Assembly: GCA_964453155.1 (NCBI GenBank) | Contig: CAYVQU010000043.1 | Location: 1-33,616, forward strand | Direction: 5' to 3' | Origin: CAYVQU01 sp964453155 | GTDB taxonomy: Bacteria > Chloroflexota > Anaerolineae > Anaerolineales > UBA11858 | Length of the DNA stretch: 33,616 bases | Shown here: positions 8,701-15,129 of the stretch, piece by piece | Layout of the letters: every line of letters starts with the position of its first letter | How positions within the stretch are numbered: the stretch's first letter is position 1 | Position numbers and translations under genes: made by a program | Notes under the pieces: model-generated | The model's input: the letters and a program-made list of their open reading frames with translations, nothing else | The model's database searches: none | Told to the model about the DNA's origin: nothing

Positions 8701-9289
8701 GACCGATGGGCGCGGTATCGACGTAGGCTATCTGGTGCGGGGAGATGTGGCCAAGATTGTGGCCGAATCGCAACATGTGGCCCCCGAAGGTCTCACTAGC
8801 CGCCCGCCGCTGCTGATCGAGGTCGAGATTGAGACCGATTCTGGCCCGGTGACGGTGTTTGTGGCCAACAATCACTTCACATCGATGAGTGCCGGGGTAG
8901 AAGCCACCGAACCGCGCCGCAATGCCCAGGCGGCCTGGAATGTGACGGTCCTGGAAGGGGTGCAGAAGGAAAATCCCGAAGCCCTGGTGGCGATCATCGG
9001 TGACTTGAACTCGTTCTACAATGCCCTGCCGATTGACACCCTCCGGGAAGCTGGGTTACAGCATATCTTCGAGATTATCCCCGAAGTTGAGCGTTACTCT
9101 TATATTTACCAGGGCGCTTCTCAAACCCTGGATCATATCCTGGTAACGCCGAATCTCTTCGAGTATCTGGTCCGTACTGAAGTTTTGCATGTCAATGCCG
9201 ACTATGCCCCCCCTGAAGTGGGCGACGAATCCCCTATGCGTAAATCGGATCATGATCCAGTCGTGGCGACATTTAGTTTAAATCCATAA
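5702..9289 (+). CDS. Lipoprotein with lamin-tail domain and C-terminal endonuclease/exonuclease/phosphatase domain
   Basis: This is a predicted surface-anchored or secreted nuclease, similar in plan to ExeM/NucH-type extracellular nucleases. ATG 5702 follows GGAG and opens a lipoprotein signal peptide with lipobox LAAC (Cys19). Order of domains: an acidic linker; a lamin-tail-like domain (about 48-170, 'ISEVLAGIQGNNNLEFIELYN'); a DUF11-like beta domain; an OB-fold-like segment ('LVDLVGSEMTIEGTV'); a second DUF11-like domain; a second OB-like region ('AGTVTGIFPELGGFWIQ'). The last 260 residues form the EEP domain with 'TWNVENLFDT', 'GLQEVEN', 'NNHFTS', 'IIGDLNSF', 'LDHILVT' and 'KSDHDPV'. All catalytic elements of the fold appear present. 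A phosphodiesterase or phosphatase activity on another substrate is possible. It may serve phosphate or nucleotide scavenging. Confidence 0.88.
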   Translation: MSKRLLTILLTLNLILAACTAPPEVTPESVEKVVAEETAAETVAEPEPEPVSVNMGEPAVLISEVLAGIQGNNNLEFIELYNSGTEAPFDLAGWSIWYQLADGQDEVLVYRWSDHTLIPPQGHYLLVRDGQDVGVTADTNFTQPLVGPKGALQLRQTDGTVLDSLSWGTGPAAYAEGTLAPAMENGIALERLPGGETGNWTDSDDNAADFALVEVYNPQNTGSPLVPAPTGALTLSIEAPENATPGSEYDYVLTISNETGQDVSGVTAQFPIVLDLEVTGVPADVEISDTAAFWGLPRIGTTHQVAVWTVGDLAAGETASTVITVATPYTVFVAEAANYSVQAENWSAPAFGAPVRTAIEGGVIPIGTLVDLVGSEMTIEGTVTIQTGAMYAGGGNVKFYLEDETGGVQVWVPEGEGEVFVNIGAKARAHGELTVYRGALELIVNDPQDVEVLAGPTENEAWPAAQVSIGDALNDVNLQGRLGQIEGLITRVEEFTYSYELDIMDEAGEVIKVYVDKLTNINVESIEPGQYFKVTGIIEIYNTDQQIYARVQSDFQQVYPPMLMVEMDAPISVATEDTVEVTLTAYNHTLEPLTDVTLVATLPLQGAQYVSASEGGEVSGSQIIWTIPELGGNGESVAVSYEVQATATDGFVTFQDYQATAMEWEEPATGLPHYVFMGGTVPIWAIQGPGSRSPYILDPVVTAGTVTGIFPELGGFWIQEAQTDKDPLTSAGLFINTGDATVAVAVGDTVQVEGVVRETSQQTQVLIADKKDVTVLQEGGALPAAVELDPPADEAESVAYYEALEGMLVQVSQPALAVGPQSKYGEYMLVLPKHGVTRLWQGDTAQNGIGIMVDDGSAEVHSDRSGLDYVVNAGDQVSKLFGPLAYTFGKFKIEPVTVPTVDPGVVELPTLAATSSDEFSIMTWNVENLFDTREPHPNDPPRPKASEYKLSIAKVANTIVDSGASTIVGLQEVENIGVLEDIAEHEALAGYDYVPSLIEGTDGRGIDVGYLVRGDVAKIVAESQHVAPEGLTSRPPLLIEVEIETDSGPVTVFVANNHFTSMSAGVEATEPRRNAQAAWNVTVLEGVQKENPEALVAIIGDLNSFYNALPIDTLREAGLQHIFEIIPEVERYSYIYQGASQTLDHILVTPNLFEYLVRTEVLHVNADYAPPEVGDESPMRKSDHDPVVATFSLNP

Positions 9290-9295
9290 ACAAAA

Positions 9296-9324
9296 CTTCC
9301 CGAAGGTTTCAAACCTTCGGGAAG
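9296..9324. repeat. Perfect 29-nt palindrome after the nuclease gene
   Basis: Two 14-nt arms (CTTCCCGAAGGTTT and its complement) surround a single C at 9310. The palindrome starts 7 nt after the nuclease stop codon. It is one of three palindromes in the window with a 14+1+14 layout. Confidence 0.75.
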
Positions 9325-9339
9325 CTAGCGTGATAAAAG

Positions 9340-9368
9340 GGCTGCCGTTCCTGACAGGAACGGCAGCC
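9340..9368 (-). terminator. Perfect 29-nt palindrome, likely terminator of the PAP2 operon
   Basis: Arms GGCTGCCGTTCCTG and its complement flank one central base (9354). Read on the minus strand it starts 5 nt after the PAP2 stop and is followed by CTTTTATC, a usable U-rich tail. Read on the plus strand it is followed by TGGTTTTAAA, so it may work in both directions between the convergent genes. Confidence 0.7.
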
Positions 9369-9373
9369 TGGTT

Positions 9374-9919
9374 TTAAATCATCGCGAAATAGATCAGCGT
9401 TGCCCTGACCAAGTAATAATTCACCCACCCCATAAAAATCCCCAAGAATAATCCTGCCACCACATCAGAAACATAATGAACCCCCATCGCAATCCGGGCC
9501 AGGCCGACCAGGGGAGCCCAAACCACCATTAGGATGGCGAACCAGGGCGGACCCACCCAAATTGCTAACATTGCAAATAGGAATGCCCGGGTCGCATGCC
9601 CAGAGGGGAAGGAATGGGGGTCGGTTTTGCGATAAATGTTTCCCCATTCGCCTTCAGGACGGCGGCGTTTGACCGTAAACTTGATGGCCAATACCAGCAC
9701 CGCCGTGATGACCATGCTGACCCCAAAGATCAGGGCTTTGGCTTTCCAGGCATAATCCCCGAGCAGAAATACCAACAGAATAACCACCCCACAAAACCAG
9801 GAATCCCCTGAATGGGCAAAGAATTTGGCGAACGAGCGTAGTAAACCAGGTTGTTCAGCCACCCGCAGACGAGTAGAGAGGGCGGCGTCTTGTGCTAATA
9901 ATTTTTGATTGAAATTCAT
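9374..9919 (-). CDS. PAP2-family membrane phosphatase
   Basis: This integral-membrane lipid phosphatase (181 residues) shows all three motifs of the PAP2/acid phosphatase superfamily. The first is 'KFTVKRRRPEG' (KX6RP type), the second is 'FPSGHA' and the third is 'ARIAMGVHYVSDV' (RX5HX3D). These supply the catalytic histidines and the phosphate-binding residues. About five hydrophobic helices surround them, with the active site expected to face outward. Known members dephosphorylate phosphatidic acid, phosphatidylglycerophosphate or undecaprenyl diphosphate. The specific substrate here is open. The start overlaps the stop of the nucleotidyltransferase gene by 4 nt, so the two are co-translated. 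Confidence 0.92.
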   Translation of the reverse strand: MNFNQKLLAQDAALSTRLRVAEQPGLLRSFAKFFAHSGDSWFCGVVILLVFLLGDYAWKAKALIFGVSMVITAVLVLAIKFTVKRRRPEGEWGNIYRKTDPHSFPSGHATRAFLFAMLAIWVGPPWFAILMVVWAPLVGLARIAMGVHYVSDVVAGLFLGIFMGWVNYYLVRATLIYFAMI

Positions 9920-10698
9920 TGGGCCGTATTCTGTTCCAGGTCGGCGCGCAGCAACTCGAGTTGGTGGGGTTTATCCACATCCATTGCGGCTTCGGCGTGA
10001 TTCCAAATGATGGCCCGACCGGTGATATTCAGCCGGGACGTAATCCGCCGGATGGCTTCATTGAGGCTCAAACGGCCCATCAGGAGCAGGAGCAGGGTGA
10101 AAATGCCAATAGAGGCCGCCTGCTTTAGCGGGTTTTTTCGTTTGCCGATCAGTTCATCCCACTGCGCCAGGTGTTCGGGGTCGGTCACCATCGTTTTATG
10201 GGCCACATGAATATCCGCTCCGCACACGTGCATATCGGCTAGCTTGGTGAAGGTCCGGTTGGAGCCCGGGTAACGCGCTTCCATAACTTCGCGTTTGACG
10301 ATGCCGTAATAAATATCATCCTGGGTCTCCATAGTGGTGTCAACCAGCCAATCAATCATTTCGGCATTGATGCCGGGGATGTCGGAGGAAACCACCATCA
10401 TGTATTCGGCCTGGGGATTAATCTCTAAGACTTTGTGGATACTGGCCACAATATTGGCTAACATGCTGCCTTGATTATCCAAAAATTGCAGCGGTTTATC
10501 GCAGGTGAGGCCGCTGTCGGTAGACAACCCAATAATGGTAACGGTTTCAACTTTTTGCGCCGCACTGAGGGCATCGAGAATCCACTGGACCATGGGTTTC
10601 CCGGCAATATCGATCAGGGCTTTTGATTGTCCTTGAGAATATGTGTAAAGTGGTTCATCCGGGGTGGGGATGCCACCGGCAATAACGATTGCATCCAT
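9916..10698 (-). CDS. MobA-like nucleotidyltransferase
   Basis: A GT-A-fold NTP transferase of 260 residues. The N-terminus 'DAIVIAGGIPTPDEPLY' is a variant of the nucleotide-binding LAGGxSxRMG loop, followed by 'SKALIDIAGKPMVQWILDAL', where the lysine and the GKPM motif are typical of sugar-phosphate or MobA-type transferases. 'MVVSSDIPGI' supplies the metal-binding aspartate. About 200 residues in, a hydrophobic segment ('IGIFTLLLLLMGRLS') suggests a membrane-associated helix, which is unusual for the family. It sits 1 nt after the quinate-dehydrogenase-like gene and overlaps the PAP2 gene, so it may hand an activated alcohol or nucleotide-linked lipid head to the phosphatase; that is inference. 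Substrate unknown. Confidence 0.75.
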   Translation of the reverse strand: MDAIVIAGGIPTPDEPLYTYSQGQSKALIDIAGKPMVQWILDALSAAQKVETVTIIGLSTDSGLTCDKPLQFLDNQGSMLANIVASIHKVLEINPQAEYMMVVSSDIPGINAEMIDWLVDTTMETQDDIYYGIVKREVMEARYPGSNRTFTKLADMHVCGADIHVAHKTMVTDPEHLAQWDELIGKRKNPLKQAASIGIFTLLLLLMGRLSLNEAIRRITSRLNITGRAIIWNHAEAAMDVDKPHQLELLRADLEQNTAQ

Positions 10699-10699
10699 C

Positions 10700-11599
10700 T
10701 TAGTTCAACTCCCGGATTTGAGGGGTCATCTCTAACTTGGTGATGATTTCAGTGAGTTCGGCATTCGTCAGAGGACGTTCCTTGCCCGCGGCGGCGACCA
10801 AGGCGGCTTCGAGCATATTGGTTCCAAAGGAGCGGCCGTTCATCACGGGGGTCGCGGTGACCAGATATTTGACGCCCGCGTCCTTGAAGAGTTCTACATC
10901 ACTTTCAGTGGTGGTGTTGGTGGCGATGATTTTGCCTTCCAGTTTGTCAGGCATGTGGCGGACGACATAGTGCCGGTCGCCCGAGATAATGGTGGCCCAT
11001 TGGTAGTAATTTTCGAATTTGGGCTCGCGCTGCTCCTGTTTTTCACCGGTCGGGTAGAGCATTTCATAAGGTAAACGCGAGGCGGTCGGAATCAATACTG
11101 AGGCAATGAAGCGCAGGGCTTTCTCAGAACGCAGCGGAATCGACATTCCCAAGGCAAACATCAGATCGCCAAAGACGCATTCATAACCATTTTTCAGCAG
11201 CGATTGGGTCATCCCCCAGCGGTCGACGCCCAGAGTCACAAAAGCCTTCTTTTCAGTGACGGCTGCTCCGATATTCGCTTCGATATAGGGGATCACCTGA
11301 GTTTCGAGGGTGCTGCGCAGTCCGGTCCCATCGACTAGGGGGGTTTTTTCAACATGGCGGAACATGGGTTTGAAGCAATGATAGGGGTAATGCTTGTCAT
11401 CGATTTGAGCCCCTATATCGGCGCCGCCCACTCCAAAGGCATCGACTTTACCGTCCAATTCTTTATACAGTTGGGCCGCTTTCTCCATATCACTGTCGGT
11501 CCCGATGCGCTCAATCCGCACCATCTCCCCCAACAATTCAACTTCCACGACTTTATCACGCTTGGACGATCCCAAGCTGACGCTTACTGCTCTCTTCAT
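10700..11599 (-). CDS. Quinate 5-dehydrogenase-like protein, function unproven
   Basis: A 299-residue soluble protein. I recognise it as the type commonly annotated 'quinate 5-dehydrogenase' in Chloroflexota, but I cannot see a classical glycine-rich Rossmann loop or a shikimate-dehydrogenase catalytic pair. The sequence has 'DAFGVGGADIGAQI' near residue 57, 'PLVDGTGLRSTLE' near 88 and 'FVTLGVDRWGMTQSL' near 122. The ending 'LTNAELTEIITKLEMTPQIREL' is helical. The start ATG follows GGAGAGAAG. It leads a three-gene operon with the nucleotidyltransferase and PAP2 phosphatase, which points towards an activated-lipid or cofactor pathway rather than quinate catabolism. Confidence 0.6.
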   Translation of the reverse strand: MKRAVSVSLGSSKRDKVVEVELLGEMVRIERIGTDSDMEKAAQLYKELDGKVDAFGVGGADIGAQIDDKHYPYHCFKPMFRHVEKTPLVDGTGLRSTLETQVIPYIEANIGAAVTEKKAFVTLGVDRWGMTQSLLKNGYECVFGDLMFALGMSIPLRSEKALRFIASVLIPTASRLPYEMLYPTGEKQEQREPKFENYYQWATIISGDRHYVVRHMPDKLEGKIIATNTTTESDVELFKDAGVKYLVTATPVMNGRSFGTNMLEAALVAAAGKERPLTNAELTEIITKLEMTPQIRELN

Positions 11600-11642
11600 A
11601 ATCTTCTCTCCATAATGAATAAATAATTCAAGCCTTTCACTG

Positions 11643-11648
11643 AGTATA
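11643..11648 (-). promoter_or_regulatory. Possible -10 element of the quinate-dehydrogenase operon
   Basis: On the minus strand the hexamer reads TATACT, 44 nt upstream of the ATG at 11599. No good -35 hexamer is visible at 17 nt. The adjacent 9-nt array starts about 30 nt further upstream. Confidence 0.3.
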
Positions 11649-11678
11649 CACCGAAGTACTAAAATGAGGGAACCTTAA

Positions 11679-11765
11679 CACGAATAACACGAATGGGACG
11701 AATAACACGAATTTTGGATGTAAATTTGGTTATTCGGCGCATTCGTAAAATTCGTCTTATTTGTG
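11679..11765. repeat. Inverted array of 9-nt CACGAATAA units, four facing four
   Basis: Left units begin at 11679, 11688, 11697 and 11706 (consensus CACGAATAA). Right units of complementary type begin at 11730, 11739, 11748 and 11757 (consensus TTATTCGTG-like, for example TTATTTGTG). The period is exactly 9 in both arms, with a 15-nt centre. It fills the space between the two divergent operons and lies between their likely promoters. Confidence 0.8.
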
Positions 11766-11802
11766 ATTTAGGATCATCTAACAAAATTTAACTGATTCTC
11801 AT

Positions 11803-11831
11803 TTGTCTGCTTTAGCCAGACCCGATATAAT
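11803..11831 (+). promoter_or_regulatory. Sigma-70-type promoter of the aminotransferase gene
   Basis: TTGTCT at 11803-11808 and TATAAT at 11826-11831 are separated by 17 nt. Transcription would start near 11838, giving a leader of about 28 nt that carries AGGAGG at 11853-11858. This also shows that the in-frame TTG at 11803 lies inside the promoter and cannot be the translation start. Confidence 0.75.
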
Positions 11832-11865
11832 CCCTCCAACGAATTCTAGCTCAGGAGGCTCAACT

Positions 11866-12786
11866 GTGACATTGCCCAAATTTGCATACTTTGAAGGTGA
11901 AATTGTCCCTTATGAACAGGCCAAGGTGGGGGTTTTAACCCATGCACTTAATTATGGTACTGCTGCCTTTGGCGGTTTGCGTGGCTATTGGAATAACGAA
12001 GCGAATCAGCTTTATTTGTTCCGACCCCATGACCATTTTCACCGGCTGCTGAATTCGGCCAAGTTGTTATGCATGGAATTTGAGCATACGCCCGAAAGTT
12101 TGACCCAAATCACCATTGATCTCCTTACAAAAGAAGGCCATCAGCAGGATGTGTATATTCGCCCCTTAGTTTACAAATCCATCGAAGCCATTGGGGTTAA
12201 ACTCCACGGTTTAGAAGATGCTATCAGCATCGTTTCGTTGCCGTTTGATCGCTACGTTTCCAACGACACCAATGCCCATGTCACGATTTCTTCTTGGCGC
12301 CGAGTAGATGATAACGTCATCCCCGCCCGCGGCAAGATCAGTGGGGCGTACGCCAACTCGGCTTTGATAAAAACAGACGCCCTGCGCTCGGGTTTTGACG
12401 AGGCCCTGGTCCTTAATCAAAATGGCCACCTCTCTGAGGGCAGTGCGGAGAATATTTTCATGGTCCGAGATAGAGCTGTGATTACTCCCCCGGTGACCGA
12501 AAACGTCCTCGAAGGGATTACCCGCAAAACGGCTATGATCCTGGCCGAGAAAGAACTCGGGCTCCCTGTCATTGAGCGGCCTATCGACCGTACCGAGGTC
12601 TACATCTGTGACGAACTCTTTATGACCGGCACCGCGGCCCAAATCACTGCCATCACCAAAGTCGATCATCGCGAGGTCGGTACCGGAGAAATGGGGCCGG
12701 TCAGTTCGCAACTACGGAGTCTGTTCGATGATGTCGTTCGTGGCCGGAATAAAGAATATATGGATTGGCTCACACCAGTCTACTAG
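11866..12786 (+). CDS. ilvE: Branched-chain amino acid aminotransferase
   Basis: A PLP enzyme of fold type IV that interconverts Leu, Ile and Val with their 2-oxo acids. The GTG start at 11866 is set by a perfect AGGAGG 7 nt upstream and gives 306 residues, the usual IlvE length. The catalytic lysine is Lys157 in 'IPARGKISGAYANS'. The 'LSEGSAENIFMV' motif holds the cofactor-ring contact (equivalent to E. coli EGAGENLF). 'GTAAQITAI' binds the phosphate. The N-terminal 'YGTAAFGGLRGY' matches the substrate-side loop. The next gene downstream is an epimerase separated by a 9-nt array, so the two may not form a tight operon. D-amino-acid transaminase and aminodeoxychorismate lyase share the fold, but the motifs favour IlvE. 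Confidence 0.92.
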   Translation: MTLPKFAYFEGEIVPYEQAKVGVLTHALNYGTAAFGGLRGYWNNEANQLYLFRPHDHFHRLLNSAKLLCMEFEHTPESLTQITIDLLTKEGHQQDVYIRPLVYKSIEAIGVKLHGLEDAISIVSLPFDRYVSNDTNAHVTISSWRRVDDNVIPARGKISGAYANSALIKTDALRSGFDEALVLNQNGHLSEGSAENIFMVRDRAVITPPVTENVLEGITRKTAMILAEKELGLPVIERPIDRTEVYICDELFMTGTAAQITAITKVDHREVGTGEMGPVSSQLRSLFDDVVRGRNKEYMDWLTPVY

Positions 12787-12793
12787 TCAGGTG

Positions 12794-12878
12794 ATCTTAT
12801 TGGTCTAACTGGTCTGAATGGTCGAAAAAATCAAGTTCTGCTGACAAATAAGACAAATTAGACCAGTTAGACAACTTA
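12794..12878. repeat. Inverted array of 9-nt GTCTAA-type units (copy 2)
   Basis: Left units begin at 12794, 12803, 12812 and 12821 (for example GTCTAACTG and GTCTGAATG). GAC triplets of the right arm begin at 12843, 12852, 12861 and 12870 (for example GACCAGTTA). The period is exactly 9. A perfect 13-nt pair is GTCTAACTGGTCT with AGACCAGTTAGAC. The right arm ends 1 nt before the epimerase ATG, in the place of a ribosome-binding site. Confidence 0.8.
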
Positions 12879-12879
12879 T

Positions 12880-13860
12880 ATGCGCGCTCTCGTTACTGGT
12901 TCTACCGGCTTTATTGGTTCACATTTATGCCGCTCTCTGCTCGAAAAGGGATATCAAGTCCGAGCTTTTCAACGTGCAACCAGTTCGCAACAATTAATCT
13001 CAGATTTAGAAGTTGAACCGGTAATCGGCGATTTAACCCAGCCTGAAACAATCGCCGCCGCCATGCAGGGGGTGGACGTGGTGTTTCACACGGCCTCCAA
13101 GGTCGATTATTGGCGCGGACTTAACGGGATGTATCCGGTCACAGTGGGGGGGACTGAAAATGTATTACAAGCTGCAATTGAGAATAAAGTTCAGCGGGTG
13201 GTGTACACGAGTTCGGTCGCGGCTCTGGGGATCCCCAATCAAGATGACATGCTCATGAATGAAACCCACTCCTGGAATTATCGGCTAGAGTGGTGGCGTT
13301 ATGGGCATGCCAAGCACATGGCCGAACGCGCCGTGCAGACCGCGGTGGCCCAAGGGTTAGACGCGGTGATCGTCAACCCCTCGATGGTGTTGGGTCCCGG
13401 TGATGTCAATCGGATTTCGGGCGAAGTTGTGGTTCAGGTTGCCAAAGGGATCATCAAGTTTGGGATACCCGGGGGCATGAATGGCATCCATGTGGCTGAC
13501 GCGGTGTGCGGCCAAATTGCCGCTTTGGAAAATGGAAAAACAGGCGAACGCTATATTCTGGGGGGCGAAAATCTGACCTATCTCGATTTAATCACCCGAA
13601 CTGCGAAAATTGTGGAGGCTGCTCCACCGCTGGCCAATATCCCCGCGGGATTATTGCGACCGTTGGCCGCACCCCTCGATTGGTTGTGTCGGTTAACGCC
13701 CATGCCCTTCAATGGTGATATTCTCCGGTTTGCGGGTCAAAATATGTTCTACGATATGCAAAAAGCCCAGCGTGAACTGGGCTTTCGAGCGGAAAAATCA
13801 ATTGAAATTGCGTTGGGGGATACGTATAATTGGTATCGCCAAAAGGGTATTGTTGAGTAG
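12880..13860 (+). CDS. NAD-dependent epimerase/dehydratase (extended SDR)
   Basis: A 326-residue extended short-chain dehydrogenase of the dihydroflavonol-reductase/HpnA-like type. The nucleotide loop is 'VTGSTGFIGSHL' (residues 5-16). The catalytic Tyr and Lys are in 'RYGHAKHMAE' (YxxxK), with the active-site serine in 'VYTSSVAALG'. The substrate-binding part includes 'VNPSMVLGPGD'. Members of this group reduce or epimerise sugar nucleotides, flavonoids, or hopanoid and steroid intermediates; which applies cannot be told. The ATG has no Shine-Dalgarno site because the 9-nt array abuts it. The stop codon lies within the palindrome at 13857. Confidence 0.88.
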   Translation: MRALVTGSTGFIGSHLCRSLLEKGYQVRAFQRATSSQQLISDLEVEPVIGDLTQPETIAAAMQGVDVVFHTASKVDYWRGLNGMYPVTVGGTENVLQAAIENKVQRVVYTSSVAALGIPNQDDMLMNETHSWNYRLEWWRYGHAKHMAERAVQTAVAQGLDAVIVNPSMVLGPGDVNRISGEVVVQVAKGIIKFGIPGGMNGIHVADAVCGQIAALENGKTGERYILGGENLTYLDLITRTAKIVEAAPPLANIPAGLLRPLAAPLDWLCRLTPMPFNGDILRFAGQNMFYDMQKAQRELGFRAEKSIEIALGDTYNWYRQKGIVE

Positions 13861-13885
13861 GGGCAGGTCTCAGACCTGCCCCTAC
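13857..13885. terminator. Perfect 29-nt palindrome between convergent epimerase and homoserine dehydrogenase genes
   Basis: Arms GTAGGGGCAGGTCT (13857-13870) and its complement (13872-13885) flank one C. The epimerase TAG stop is inside the left arm, and the homoserine dehydrogenase stop is 8 nt beyond the right arm. The position suggests a shared two-way terminator, but neither side has a strong T-run. Confidence 0.6.
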
Positions 13886-13892
13886 CGGAAAT

Positions 13893-14921
13893 TCATTGCA
13901 CCATATTTAGGAAATCAGCCAGCAGGCCATAGGCCGTAGTATGGGGGCCAGGGTCTTCTTCGATTAGGGATAATTTCCCCAGGACATCGGATTCAATTTG
14001 GACGATGGAGGTTGTGCCCTCTAAACCATACAAGGGCGAATCAACCCCGACTTTTTGGGGAGCAACCGTTGTTTTGAATTGGTCGCCATCCCATTTAGCT
14101 TCGCAGACCAATCTCCAGCGTTTGCCCTCGGCTTTGGCTGCGGTGATATCGTCTGGGGTGATCCCCCGAATGCCGGTGCGATCTACATCTTGGGGTTTGA
14201 CCGGGACCCCCATCATCACCGTCGCCAGGGCACAGACTTTTATGGCCGCGTCCCAGCCGTCGACGTCACCGGTGGGGTCGGTTTCAGCGATCCCGATGGA
14301 TTGAGCATATTTCACGGCAGCATCGTAGCTTTCGCCAGTTTCCATTCGAGAGAGAATCAAATTTGTGGTTGAGTTGAGGACCCCTTTGAAGGCTGTCACC
14401 CGTCCCGCGGGTAAGGTTTCGCGGAACAGCCCAAATACGGGCGCGCCATCCATCACAGTCGATTCAAAGAAGAATTTGACGCCTTTTTCAGTGGCCAAGT
14501 CGGTCAATTTCTGAAACGCGTGCACGACCGGACCTTTGTTGGCCGTGGTGACATACATTCCCTGGGCGAGGGCGGTTTTGATCAAGTCGATGGCCGGTTG
14601 ACCGGTGTCGTAGTTGACGGGGATGGTTTCGAAAAGGACATCGGCGCCGCAATTCTGGACGAAATCGAGGGAATTTTGAATTGCGAATGGCGAATTGTGA
14701 ATGGGTGCCAGTGTCTGACCTGATTTCAATAAATCCAAGGCTTTTTGTAGGTCGAGGCCGTTGGGGTCGATGGCAAAACCGCGGCTGCCGGTGGCGAGGC
14801 CGGTGACGGTAAAGGTCACGCCGGTTTGAGATTGAATATCCGCTTGTTTGCGGAGCAGGAGATCGGCCAGGGCTTTGCCAACATTGCCGAATCCGAGGAA
14901 GGCGAGTTTGTAATGAGACAT
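13893..14921 (-). CDS. hom: Homoserine dehydrogenase
   Basis: This enzyme reduces L-aspartate semialdehyde to homoserine with NAD(P)H, on the path to Thr, Met and Ile. The 342-residue protein has the Rossmann loop 'LGFGNVGKALADLL' (residues 9-22), the 'TTANKGPV' motif (usually ANKaliA) and the catalytic region 'FFESTVMDGAPV' and 'LNSTTNLIL'. It then has 'ETDPTGDVDGWDAAIK', which contains the catalytic Asp and Lys. It stops where longer homologues continue into a regulatory ACT domain, so feedback control by threonine through ACT is not expected. AAGGAA lies 7 nt before the ATG. It stands alone and convergent to the epimerase. Confidence 0.93.
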   Translation of the reverse strand: MSHYKLAFLGFGNVGKALADLLLRKQADIQSQTGVTFTVTGLATGSRGFAIDPNGLDLQKALDLLKSGQTLAPIHNSPFAIQNSLDFVQNCGADVLFETIPVNYDTGQPAIDLIKTALAQGMYVTTANKGPVVHAFQKLTDLATEKGVKFFFESTVMDGAPVFGLFRETLPAGRVTAFKGVLNSTTNLILSRMETGESYDAAVKYAQSIGIAETDPTGDVDGWDAAIKVCALATVMMGVPVKPQDVDRTGIRGITPDDITAAKAEGKRWRLVCEAKWDGDQFKTTVAPQKVGVDSPLYGLEGTTSIVQIESDVLGKLSLIEEDPGPHTTAYGLLADFLNMVQ

Positions 14922-14958
14922 GGGAATTCCTTTTTAAGATAGCCATGGGGCTGATTGC

Positions 14959-15008
14959 TAAGGAAGCCAGGCGTACAAGATGAATTCCCTGTATTCCTGG
15001 CTTCCTTA
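14959..15008. repeat. Inverted repeat with 8-9-nt TTCC units
   Basis: A perfect 13-nt pair joins TAAGGAAGCCAGG (14959-14971) and 14996-15008. TTCC recurs in the right half at 14985, 14994 and 15002, giving spacings of 9 and 8. It lies upstream of homoserine dehydrogenase. A close relative of the right arm occurs at 19458-19508. Confidence 0.65.
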
Positions 15009-15129
15009 AGACGTCGGTTTGAAATATGCTCAAGTTTGGCGGAGAGTTAGGTTGATTTACTTCTAATAGACATACCACCAAACACCTAACGCGTTGAGTT
15101 TACCACTATCTTAGAAAAAAAGAAGCAAC

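Noticed and set aside
7589..8875. 428-codon minus-strand open frame opposite the nuclease lipoprotein
   Set aside because: The His/Gly/Asp-rich product has no motif and overlaps the conserved EEP and beta domains; it is a shadow of the GC-skewed codon pattern.
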